Assembly (NCBI GenBank): GCA_963556145.1
Contig: OY744464.1
Coordinates: 5,084,001-5,148,000, forward strand
Length of the DNA: 64,000 bases
Direction of reading: 5' to 3'
From: Hygrocybe punicea
Taxonomy: Eukaryota; Basidiomycota; Agaricomycetes; Agaricales; Hygrophoraceae
Positions 55,135 to 64,000 of this stretch are shown piece by piece. The first letter of the stretch is position 1; every line of letters begins with the position of its first letter. Made by a program: the position numbers and the translations under genes. The notes below the pieces were generated by a model. The model saw only the letters and a list, made by a program, of their open reading frames with translations. It ran no database searches and had not been told where the DNA came from.

Positions 55135-56313
55135 TAGTGTTGCCGAAGTTCAGTTCGGTCCGGTTCCGACCCTTTTTGGCGGAACCGCGAACTGAACTTG
55201 GGGTCCGGTTTGGCGCATGGCCAAACCTGGACCCAGACGGCATCGAACCGTCTGTCCGCGTTCAGTCTGGGTTCAGACGCGGTCTGAACCCCGGACCGAG
55301 GTGGGCTCACCCCGTGAGCTCTGTTCTCCTCACGAATGGCAGGCACGTATCAATTGATACGGCGCTGCACTTCGCGGGGTAGATGGGCTGCGGGGGAGCC
55401 GTCCGGCGCTGCTGCTGCTGCTGCCGCTGCCACTGCTGCTGTTGCTGCCGCTGCCGGCGCTGCTGCTGCTGCCGTGGCCGTTGCTGCTGCCACTGCTGCT
55501 GCTGTTGTGGCCGTTGCCATTGCTGCTGTCGCTGCTGCTGTTGCCGTTGCTGCTGCCGCTGTTGCTGCTGCTGCCGGCATTGCTGCTGCTGCTGCTGGCC
55601 GTCGTGGTTGTCGTTGCCGTTGTCGTTGCCGCCGCTGGTGTTGCCGCTGTCCCGCGTTGGATGGCTTGATGCAGCAGCAGCAGCTGCTGCTGTTGCCAGC
55701 ATTGCTGCTGCCGGCGTTGCTGCTGCTGCTGCCGTTGCTGCCTGCGCTGCTGCTGGCTGTTGCCGTCGTCGTTGCCTGGTTGCAGTTGCCATTGCCGTTG
55801 CAGTTGCCGCCGCCGCTGGTGGTGGTGGTGGTGGTGGTGTTGCAGCTGTCCCGCGTCCGTTGGCATCGCGTTGGCGTTGGGATCCATTTTGTGCCGCGGT
55901 GGTGTGCTCGCGATGTGGTCGCAGTTGAGTTTCCTGTAACAGATAATATTAGTAAAGTTAAGATAAATGGTAAAACTTACCTGTGTCCATGAACGCGACA
56001 TTGTGTCGCGTTCATTGGCCTTGCGTTGTTGTTGTTGGTGAAGAAACCTTCGTGTAATGGTCACATGATACCGTTTAACACGAAAAAGTAAGTAAAGAAA
56101 TACGAAAAACAAATGAAATAAATACCTTAAAAATATCCGCGTTCGCGGTTTGGACGCGGTTTGGAGCCGTTCAGGAAATCCGGCCGGCCTCGAAACCCTG
56201 AACCAAACCTGTGGTCCGGTTCAGCATTTGGCTGAACTTAGACTGAACCCCGGGTTCGGTTCGGGGTTTGAACCGGGTTCGGCTAGGTTCGGAACCGAAC
56301 TACGGCAACACTA
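55135..56313. mobile_element. hAT-like miniature element 2
   Basis: This 1,179-bp element has inverted ends TAGTGTTGCCGAAGTTCAG and TAGTGTTGCCGTAGTTCGG and a perfect 8-bp duplication CACGGATA (55127-55134 and 56314-56321). It has no transposase frame. The interior holds a long CTG/GCT-type triplet array (about 55395-55850), read as Ala, Leu or Gln runs depending on frame. Both copies also share a CAATTGAT palindromic region next to a CACGA segment. It is the same family as 30176-31566. Confidence 0.87.
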
Positions 56314-56321
56314 CACGGATA

Positions 56322-56904
56322 GGGAAGGATATTTTTGGGACAACGTACTGGTACATCGACCAGTTATCAAATATTCTCCCCTCCTATTATGCTACCTAAA
56401 TAGGGCCTTTTCAAGTTCTTTCCGCCTTAGTACTTGTTCCATTATATTATCTACACAACCTCGTGTACCTTGTACTCGTCTCTTTCTTCTATCTCTATTC
56501 TGTACCCGGCGCCCGCCCATCTTGCAAATAACCACTTGTAGGCCACCATCTCATACTAACTTGAACAGGCCCTTTGAAATCTCCCCATTCCTGGGATCCT
56601 TTCGTCCAATCATATTCAACTGCCTTTAATTAAGCCAAAAATGGGTCAACTTTGGCGAACGACAGGCATGAGCGATTGCAAGCCACAGCCGGATGACCAT
56701 TCGTAAACCAGGAACGAACACATCCAAATATGGTTTGAATATTCAACTGACCCTCGGACATTCCATATGCGAGACCATCATTTGCTCTTTTGGGCTAGCT
56801 GCATTTCCATAGAAATTGCAGAGAGTTCACTATATATACAGAGCATCTTCTTGGACTCGGACTTGACCCCCGTTTCTCCCTTCCAACACGTTCATTCACA
56901 ATCC
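56322..56904. other. Upstream region of the DUF6698-like gene
   Basis: No gene seen. A TATATATA (near 56834) lies about 70 bp before the ATG at 56905 and may serve as its TATA box. A 159-residue open frame ending at 56629 starts inside the hAT-like element and is probably chance. Confidence 0.3.
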
Positions 56905-58436
56905 ATGGCTGACTCCAAAACATCCTTAGGTCGAAGGCAACGCGTAGATGCACTCCACCAAAGTTCGAGAAAGAAACCGTAAGTAACCATCGTGCTTTAA
57001 GATCATGCCATACAAACAGATAACTGTAGGACTCTCACTGACCCTCTCATCCATCATGGATGCCATTTCGGTCGAGTTACACATACGTTTTGCAACGTTA
57101 GCCTCCTCATCACCAACAGTTTACTGCGTTTGGGAGACCCTGATTTGCCACCATTAGAAACAGTTACGTGCATCATATCTCATCTTTTAATCTATCTTTT
57201 CTTATGCTCCCACAACCTAGGGAGATTCGTGAAGATCATGTGTTCAAGGAACTGCTCAAGATTTGCCCGGGCCTACAAGACAGGCTCACGAACAGTTCTG
57301 AAGAAGAAATTGAACTCATAGCAGACTTAGTATATCTTATTGTACTTCATCTTATCTCTCTGACCTGTCTCATAGATACAGAAAGGTATAAATGGAGCTC
57401 GCGCTGACGATACGAAAGGGCTGAAGACTGCCATTGTTGATTGGATCACCCCACCAGGACAAACCCTCGACCCTCACATCAATCGAAAGATTAAGAGTGT
57501 CCGTGGTTTCCATCACGAGAGGACCGGTGCATTACTGTGTCCGGCCAGCTTAGACTGGTCCATAGCCAGGTAATGTATCTCCCTCAACTGTATGTTCCAC
57601 CTCTCATATGATTCTAAATGTGTTGCAGGATCAAAGAGAAGCTCCGGAGTGGTGAGATGCAGGTCTGTGGGGATCAATGGCCTCTCTTCCTCTATGCCGA
57701 TCTGGCATATGATCCAGATGACCCCTGGAACGAGCTCATGCGGAGTCAACTTCTGATTATGGTACGTTGGTGTCATCGTCATCGTCATCGTCATATTTTA
57801 TCACACATATATCAGGGCTTCAAGCATGTGTTCACATCACCGAGTTCTGTCGAACAGGAAGAAGTAAGAGCAACCCAAGCCGGGAATGCCTATATTCACG
57901 GGATGACCAATGTCACAAAGGCCTCTTTGGCATACATCGCTACGCAGGTGAGTTTCTCGCTATTGAGCATACCTACAACTAACGGCATCACCTAGGTTCG
58001 CTTTGCGCTGTGCTCCTCCAGCACATTTTCACGCACAGATCTGATCACCGACTCAGAAACATTTTATAACAGCATTCTTGACCTGCTCCAAGATTCATCT
58101 GAAAATGATGAAGTTCAAGACCTCCTCAATTGGTGGAATCGGTGAGCTGCTTTCCTTTCGTGCTCTCCTCAAAATTAAACCGAAACCGATTCCCGACGTA
58201 GAAAAATCTTCCCCCACACGTACAGGGAACCAACTCCGGTGGCCAATAGTGCCCTTGCGCGCATCAAAGAAAGGCGACTCGCCAAAAGACTTGCTGAGGT
58301 GCACCTGAGGCTATTCAAGTTCCTGCCCAGTCCTGATGCCGAGATGGCTTCAAACTATTCTCGATACCGTGTTGTACTTCACGGCCATGTTGTTTTGTCA
58401 TTATCCATGATGGATATAGGGACTATCTGTATTTGA
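56905..58436 (+). CDS. DUF6698-like multi-exon gene
   Basis: Exon 1 is 56905-56978 (MADSKTSLGRRQRVDALHQS). Following exons give TDPLIHHGCHFGRVTHTFCN, then REIREDHVFKELLKICPGLQ, IQKGINGARADDTKGLKTAI, VRGFHHERTGALLCPASLDW, and WPLFLYADLAYDPDDPWNEL. Further exons hold GFKHVFTSPSSVEQEEV and ALCSSSTFSRTDLITDSETF, and LLNWWNREPTPVAN at 58115-58260. These segments, in this order, match a very common Agaricomycete family (DUF6698 as I recall it) of unknown function. The introns are about 45-65 nt. Exact borders near 57170-57230 and the last exon are uncertain. I saw no clear defect. Confidence 0.65.
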
Positions 58437-58724
58437 TCTGTCGTGAAATTGAATTGCTTCCATCGATTGTTTCCCAGTATCTTTCACGACTGATATGGAA
58501 GGAGCCACCTGATTGATATATCCACCACGGATGCACCCACATTAACTTTGATGACAAGTAAGTGTCATGTAGGCAGGTCATGGCACATTAGATGACATCG
58601 GGTTCAAGATGATCGTTGTATGCCATAATGACTTCGGACCAAGCATCTGAGCCATGTTGTACAGACTGCTCCATGCCGCCATTGCCACCGTGAATTGTCT
58701 TTTGCCAGCTGAATGATATAAAAT

Positions 58725-58945
58725 TAACAATCTGATTGATGTGATGTTTTTTCACCATTGGCACCTTTGCCAACTAAATTATATATACTCATGGTTCATG
58801 GCTCATCTAGTAACAATCTGATTTGACCTGATGTCTTTTCACCAGTGGCACCTTTGCCAACTAAATGATATATACTTATGGTTCATGGCCCATCCAGTAA
58901 CAACCTGATTGACATGAAGTTTTTTCACCATTGGCACCTGGAATT
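58725..58945. repeat. Tandem repeat of about 86 bp, roughly 2.4 copies
   Basis: Units start TAACAATCTGAT at 58725 and 58811 and TAACAACCTGAT at 58898. Each contains TTTTCACCA followed by GGCACC and an ATATAC/TTCATGG segment. It lies in a gene-free stretch (58437-59331). Confidence 0.75.
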
Positions 58946-59331
58946 ATCTCATGCAAGATAAATGCCATACCTGTGTCATACTTGCAACCAATTACACATC
59001 AAGTGGCAAGATGCAAAACATGATTTATTTCTGCCATTGTCACCTAGGATTACCTAACTTGATCAAGGTGTCATCATAATGATAAAGTATGACATAAATT
59101 ATACCACAGATCTGAGATTGTAATCACTTATCATTTTCCCACCATTTGCCTGATGCCGTGACCGTTGCTACGAAGCTGGCACGCTTGCTCCTCACTAACT
59201 AGACAGGTTGGCATATAAATCAGTGGTTCAGCGCTCAGCATTTGAACCAGTGATCAGGTACAGTAGCTTGATCATGAACGGCAATTACTATTTTTATATA
59301 AAAATTCTAGCACAGTGCCTCATTCTGTGAA

Positions 59332-60529
59332 ATGCCCCTACCCCGTCTTCCTATCGAACTGTGTGAAGCCATCATCCATAACACCGACGACAAGACAACC
59401 CTGCGGGCCTGTAGCTTGACTTGCAAGTCCTTTCTGCCCACGAGCAGATATCATCTTTTCTATCAAGTCCACCTCCGTGATAAAGACATGGCCAAACGAT
59501 TCCTCAAAACGATCTGTTCCTCCCCTGCATATGCAACCAATCCTTCTTCCTATGTCCGTTGCCTTCGCATCGACGAGGGCCGTGGTTCCAGATCTCGATG
59601 GGCAAGCAAGGCATTGCCTCTCCTCACCACATGCTTACTTGAAGTCACGGTGCTCTCACTCTACTTTGTAGAATGGAAGATCCTCGATGACAGAGCACGG
59701 ACCATGATAATGTCTGGTTTCCGGAAGGTCAAGCAACTCAAGATGCTATTTGAAGCATTCGACACTTCGGGACAATTGATCCAATTCGCTGCGACATTCC
59801 CTGCCTTGACGCACTTGTCGTATTCCGGAATCCATCCGATGACAGATGAGGCGCCCACCGTGCCTCTGCCCATTAATTTGGAAGTCCTTACCCTTCCAGC
59901 TTACCATTCTCCTCAGTTTTTCCAGCTCTTGAGCTTTGAATCACATCCCGTCCTGCGCGGCATCAAATTTCGATATATAGAGTCGGATAATACACAAGCG
60001 GTTAGCCAACTGCTGAAAAAAATCGGATCAAGTCTTGAATACCTCGACCTAGGTCATGTCACCAATGCGTTGGGCGATGAACATCGCAATGCAAGTCAGT
60101 CAACATCTTTGTTACCTGACTGCCTGGATCTGACTCTTTGAAAATTCCACAGCCGTGTTTAACGATATCAATCTTGCTTACAACGTCAATCTGCGCTACA
60201 TTTGCATGGACTACGAGATCATCAGTCACGAATGTTTTTGCACTTTAATTTCTCAGATCATCTCACCACACCTAGTGGAGGTATTGTTGCGTATCAAACC
60301 GGGGTCCCACTGGGCTGCCGTTGACTGGGCTCGTATGGAGCGCCCTATCACTGAACGATGGGCCAACCTTCAGCATCTCACAATAATTTTGTCCTGCGAT
60401 GTGAAGGTGATATCGACAGCTGCAGAATTTATCAAGGCTCGTTTGCCCATACTAGCGGGTCGCTGCAATGTCCGTGGTGGTCATGGTTCTATGGTTTCCG
60501 CGGCCAGCCTTTACTATACTAGTAGCTAG
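59332..60529 (+). CDS. F-box protein (379 aa, 2 exons)
   Basis: The exons are 59332-60094 and 60153-60529, with one 58-nt GT-AG intron. The N-terminus MPLPRLPIELCEAIIHNTDD followed by LRACSLTCKSFLPTSRYHLF is an F-box, which in SCF ubiquitin ligases binds Skp1. The rest has irregular leucine-rich segments like those of Agaricomycete F-box/LRR-like proteins (LTHLSYSGIHPM, LEYLDLGHV, WANLQHLTIIL), a possible substrate-binding region. A TATATAAAAA lies at about 59296, some 35 bp before the ATG. No defects were seen. The target is unknown. Confidence 0.75.
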
Positions 60530-60598
60530 TATGGTCTTCACCCGCCATACTTTCTCGCCTCCGCACACATTCGAACACCAACTATCTTCACGCCCAGA

Positions 60599-61060
60599 AT
60601 GATCTCCTTCCTTCAGTAGTACATCGTCCTCGCCCCAGTCTTGTCTTTGTCGCTCGTCGCCGCCCTCCCACTGAAAACGTCGTTAGGACATATTGGGCTA
60701 CCACGTTATTGGTCGCCTTGCCACCCACAACCGCGTTCGCGCCACCCAGTGCTAACCCGCTCGCATGGTCTAACGCTGCCGCGGAAAGTGCGGCTCTATG
60801 GGCAAGCGGAATACGATCCTTCAAATCCCACATACAACCATTTCACACAAGCCGGGTGGAAGGCGAGCAGCCTACTCGGATGTGTGGCAGCCGGCTGCAA
60901 GGTCTTGTTTGCCTCGAGGATCGGAGGAGCAATGTTGTACGTCTGTTTGTACGATCAACCTGGGAAGGTTATCGGGCGTACACTGTGCGTTAAGGGGGTG
61001 GCTTGCACAGGTTGTTGTACACGTGCCGTAGCCAAGGAAGTGCGGACAGCGCTATGCTGA
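60599..61060 (+). pseudogene. CAP/PR-1-like secreted protein pseudogene
   Basis: One frame (about 60709-60800) gives NPLAWSNAAAESAALWA, the first helix of a CAP (SCP/PR-1) domain. Another frame (about 60805-60965) gives YDPSNPTYNHFTQAGWKASS, LLGCVAAGC and YVCLYDQPGKVIG, the conserved second half. The roughly 50 residues expected between them, and the frame, are missing. Upstream, MISFLQ-stop-YIVLAPVLSL resembles a signal peptide with a stop. I infer a decayed CAP gene. Functional CAP proteins are secreted lipid- or sterol-binding proteins. Confidence 0.5.
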
Positions 61061-61720
61061 CAAGCTTGTGTGAGTGGGGAGGCTGTATTATAAAGAGACG
61101 ATGATATTTCGGAGAGGGAGGACGACGAAGAGTGTGTCAAGGCTCTAACGGTATGTCATCGTTCACGACGGTTACTGACTTTTCTTGCAGGAAATATGGC
61201 GGTATCTGAGGAGTCTGTTGCAATCTGCGCAACGCGACACTAGCGTCTTCACCACCATCACGCCACGAACGTCATCTCTCGCGTATTCCTTGCTCTCAAT
61301 AACCGTGGACTAGTATGGATTAAGCCGTTGCCCATCAAGCCACGTGCACTGGCATATACTGTCCCCTCATGGTGTAGATGCCTGTCAACACTGGGTGTCA
61401 GGTGCAGCATCCTGTAGGGGGGACTTGCAAAGTCGTTTAGACATGTGCCATGAACATTTTGCGATGCACAAAGTCTATTGCCTGACTAGTTGATCATCGT
61501 CTCCACTGCACACATGCATAGTATCGCCGTACGGTTTTGGTGTCTCAATCTGCTGCATGTTTGTTACAAAATATCATAGAATTGATCCCTACTCAGGTTT
61601 CGGGAGGCCTGACATGTCCTTTCTGCATGCTATCAGGATTGTGTTACGTTAGATATAAGGGAAACCATCATCTGCATAAATCTGTACTACACAGCTTCAA
61701 GTTGTTACAAAATGGCGAGA
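61061..61720. other. Gene-free stretch between the CAP pseudogene and prefoldin 2
   Basis: No coding region recognised. A 64-residue plus-strand frame at 61537-61731 has no motif and overlaps the 3' end of the prefoldin gene. Confidence 0.3.
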
Positions 61721-62288
61721 CTACGCTTTGACCACCGGCCGTATATTGTAATCCTGTTTAAACTTGTCAAAGTCTTGTTCCTTTGTTTTGTACTGCTCGG
61801 CAAGATTGGAGACCACTTTTTGTATCTATTTGCAACAAACAAAAAACGATGGCGATGGTGAGTTTGTTTGCCCATGCCCATGCCCACGGAGCCCGAAACG
61901 GCAAGCCGCAAGAGACGAGAGACACGTACCCCATCTCGGTTAGTCTGTAATGCGGGCACAACGTCCTTGACCGTTCTCTCGACGAGAACGCCGCCAATGA
62001 GGCGGAAACATTTGCGGTCGGGTTCTTCCCCGAGGACGTCATTCAGCGTGGCCAGCACCAATCTGGAGTGAATGGGGGTGAGTAGGGGTTTTATTTTATT
62101 TTAATGAACGATCCCCCAACGACCATGAACATGTTGGGCAAGCTGACTCACCCATGCTCCTCTGCCTCCTGTTCAAGCTCGCCGATCTTGCTGGCCAATG
62201 CTTGTAAATCTCCTTGTATGCGGGAGTAGTTTAGCTGAATCTCTGGCTAGTTCTGTTCGATGAGCGTTAAAAATTGTGGTGCGGCCAT
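61721..62288 (-). CDS. GIM4: Prefoldin subunit 2, with an in-frame TAG near the start
   Basis: The exons on the minus strand are 62288-62152, 62062-61930 and 61825-61721. The joined frame encodes 124 residues. It is a beta-class prefoldin subunit: N-terminal coiled-coil helix (QALASKIGELEQEAEEH), the two-hairpin core KCFRLIGGVLVERTVKDVVP, and a C-terminal helix (LAEQYKTKEQDFDKFKQDYN). Prefoldin is a cytosolic hexamer that hands unfolded actin and tubulin to the TRiC chaperonin. Codon 14 (62249-62247) reads TAG, where the family has Gln or a similar residue (EQN-stop-PEIQ). A CAG to TAG change, a sequencing error, or a different 5' exon would explain it. The rest is intact. It is divergent from, and 183 bp from, the NDUFS8 start, so the two may share a promoter. 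Confidence 0.82.
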
Positions 62289-62471
62289 TGCTTCACACAC
62301 CCTGGTCTGAGAGAGGGGGGATCTTGGCTTTGGACTTTGTCTGTGGTGGCATTTTGTTTTTGTTTTTTTTGTCAAGTTTGCGGATTATCCGACAGGACGT
62401 CACTGTGACGTGCTGTGACACAGTCGTGGTTGGCAAAACTACCACTACTGCGAAACTTGTTCAAGTTCGAG

Positions 62472-63500
62472 ATGTCATTCGCCCGACCTCGTATACCCCT
62501 CGGCCTGTCACCACGTCTGCTGTCACCATCACCATCACCCTCTCTGCATGCATTAATAATATCTCGTCGTCTGATTTCAACATCACAACGCTCCCGCGCA
62601 GAACCAGTGTCACACATTCACAACGACGCACACAACACCGCGTCCTCCGACGCCCACTCGATGGCGCGGGCGCCTGGTGGGTACGTAGACCCATACAAGA
62701 ATGGGCCCAGCGCCATTGACAAGGCCGTGCACCTGTTCTTCTTTACCGAGATCATCCGAGGTGTGTGTATGTTCACGGACTTATTCCGCCCCGTGAACCC
62801 CGTTCCTGACACTGTATGTGGCTGCAGGGATGTGGGTCGTGTTGGAGAACTTTTTTCGGCCGCCATACACGATCATGTACCCGTTCGAGAAGGGTCCGCT
62901 GTCGCCGCGATTTCGCGGGGAGCATGCCCTGCGGCGGTACCCGAGCGGGGAAGAGCGCTGCATAGGTATGTTAGTTGGAGAGCGGCGGCCGTGAGGTCGT
63001 TTCGCTGCGTATTTGGCTGACGGTGCTGCTGCTGCGTCTGTTGTCTTTAGCCTGCAAGCTATGTGAAGCCATCTGCCCTGCACAAGCCATCACTATCGAG
63101 AGCGAGGCCCGCATAGATGGCTCAAGGCGCACAACAAAATACGGTCAGTTGAAGCCGTAGTATTGATTGTTTGTTGAAAGGATTACACGACACGGCAGAT
63201 ATTGACATGACAAAATGCATCTACTGCGGATTCTGCCAAGAGGCCTGTCCGGTAGACGCCATCGTGGAGAGTAAGTCCCAAACATTTACCCAGACGCAGC
63301 CCAACCGCCCGTCACGCCCTTCTGACTGGTGTTTCAAAGCCCAGAACCAGGAATATGCGACCGAAACGCGTGAAGAATTATTATATAACAAGGAAAAGCT
63401 TCTCGCAAACGGAGACCGAGCCGAGGCCGAGATTGCAGCGAATTTGCACGGTTTGTTATATCCACCCGCCGCTCCTTCCGCAGAAGAATCAGTTTACTGA
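62472..63500 (+). CDS. NDUFS8: Mitochondrial complex I 23-kDa iron-sulfur subunit (250 aa, 5 exons)
   Basis: The exons are 62472-62760, 62828-62965, 63051-63143, 63199-63270 and 63340-63500. The joined 753-nt frame has no stop and all introns are GT-AG, 55-85 nt. The N-terminus is a mitochondrial presequence, rich in Arg, Ser and Leu ([20 protein letters not shown]). The mature part has [37 protein letters not shown] and two 4Fe-4S motifs, [12 protein letters not shown] and [12 protein letters not shown]. These carry clusters N6a/N6b that pass electrons towards ubiquinone in the peripheral arm. The end ...HGLLYPP... also fits the family. The length is close to other fungal orthologs. It is intact. 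Confidence 0.95.
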
Positions 63501-64000
63501 TGAGGCATTTAGCTGATCATGTGTACCGGTGAGGTGAGGAAGTTTCGCGAAATGAAAGCGGGGTGGAATTATTTATGGTGCAAATACATATTTGAATATG
63601 TGTATACGTGTACAGGGTTTCCCATCGACGTGATGGCTTGTTGCTTTACCTGACAACCTAATAGCCTGCGGTCTGTCTGATAAAGAATGCTGTACAACCG
63701 TGACGCCCTACACCACTGCACGTGATATAGCGCTGACAAAAGGCTTTGTGTTTCGTGTGCCGGGATCCTAACGTCATCCGTGGCGGGTCATTCTCGTAGA
63801 TGCCATTGACTGTGTGAACTTCCTCAATTGGGAGCGATCTGCCAAACAAGGAAATGTTTCGGTGGGTAACAGAATATTAATGGAGATACAAAAGACAAGC
63901 TAGTACAATTTCGGATTGGGCTTCATTACCCGATTCAGAGGAGCGCCATATTACCGCCGGTAAGTTGCCGAGTAACCCCGAGTAACCCCGAGTTATTACC
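63501..64000. other. Downstream region at the right edge
   Basis: No gene recognised. A 63-residue minus-strand frame (63658-63849) has no clear motif. The last 30 bases contain GAGTAACCCC in two direct copies. Confidence 0.3.

Noticed and set aside
55330..56112. Poly-Gln/Ala/Leu/Cys open frames up to 260 residues on both strands
   Set aside because: Same cause: the triplet array in hAT-like element 2 is open in all frames.
1..64000. CRISPR arrays, rRNA or tRNA genes
   Set aside because: No regularly spaced repeats, rRNA-like segments or convincing cloverleaf sequences were seen by eye; a tRNAscan-type search was not possible.

Overview
This window looks like repeat-rich nuclear DNA of a mushroom-forming basidiomycete (Agaricomycetes). 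The genes are split by many 45-60 nt GT-AG introns. Two single-copy eukaryotic genes sit at the right end: complex I subunit NDUFS8 and prefoldin subunit 2. The transposons are of types typical of Agaricomycetes: Plavaka, PIF/Harbinger, tRNA-primed Ty3/Gypsy, a chromovirus and short hAT-like elements. There are no prokaryotic operons and no CRISPR array.

Layout. (1) 673-27051 is one PIF/Harbinger DNA transposon, about 3.9 kb by itself, with 83-bp terminal inverted repeats. Two later insertions lie in its transposase gene: a 9.7-kb Ty3/Gypsy element (TE1, 3785-13488) and a 12.8-kb composite (13934-26751). Removing both, with one copy of each 4-bp target duplication, restores the transposase reading frame. 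(2) The composite is the most remarkable object here. A Gypsy element (B) is split inside pol. Its second half is inverted and ends in an inverted LTR, and a smaller LTR element (S) is attached to that half. The junction and flank signatures fit two cDNAs inserted in one event. (3) 27052-29424 holds a tiny four-exon gene and unassigned DNA. (4) 29425-43843 is a Plavaka transposase gene on the minus strand, broken by a hAT-like miniature element (30176-31566) and a 1.67-kb solo LTR (32269-41074). That solo LTR itself contains a young, apparently complete chromovirus (32297-39425). (5) 44-59 kb carries dispersed Agaricomycete-type genes and relics, some with TATA boxes, plus a second hAT-like element. 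(6) 59-64 kb is ordinary genic DNA: an F-box gene, a CAP/PR-1 pseudogene, prefoldin 2 and NDUFS8.

How the elements work. TE1, B and S share the same 17-nt primer-binding site. TE1 and B also share 4-bp target duplications, a G-GNT-TTT frameshift site between gag-pro and pol, and an antisense spliced gene between pol and the 3' LTR. S has no pol and was probably moved by such relatives. The chromovirus differs: 5-bp target duplication, Tf1-style self-priming, a chromodomain, and a C-terminal ASCH-like domain. All LTR-pair differences I could count in TE1, B and the chromovirus are transitions, nearly all at CpG, and many premature stops look like CGA to TGA. This points to methylation-driven decay. 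All counts and alignments were done by eye.
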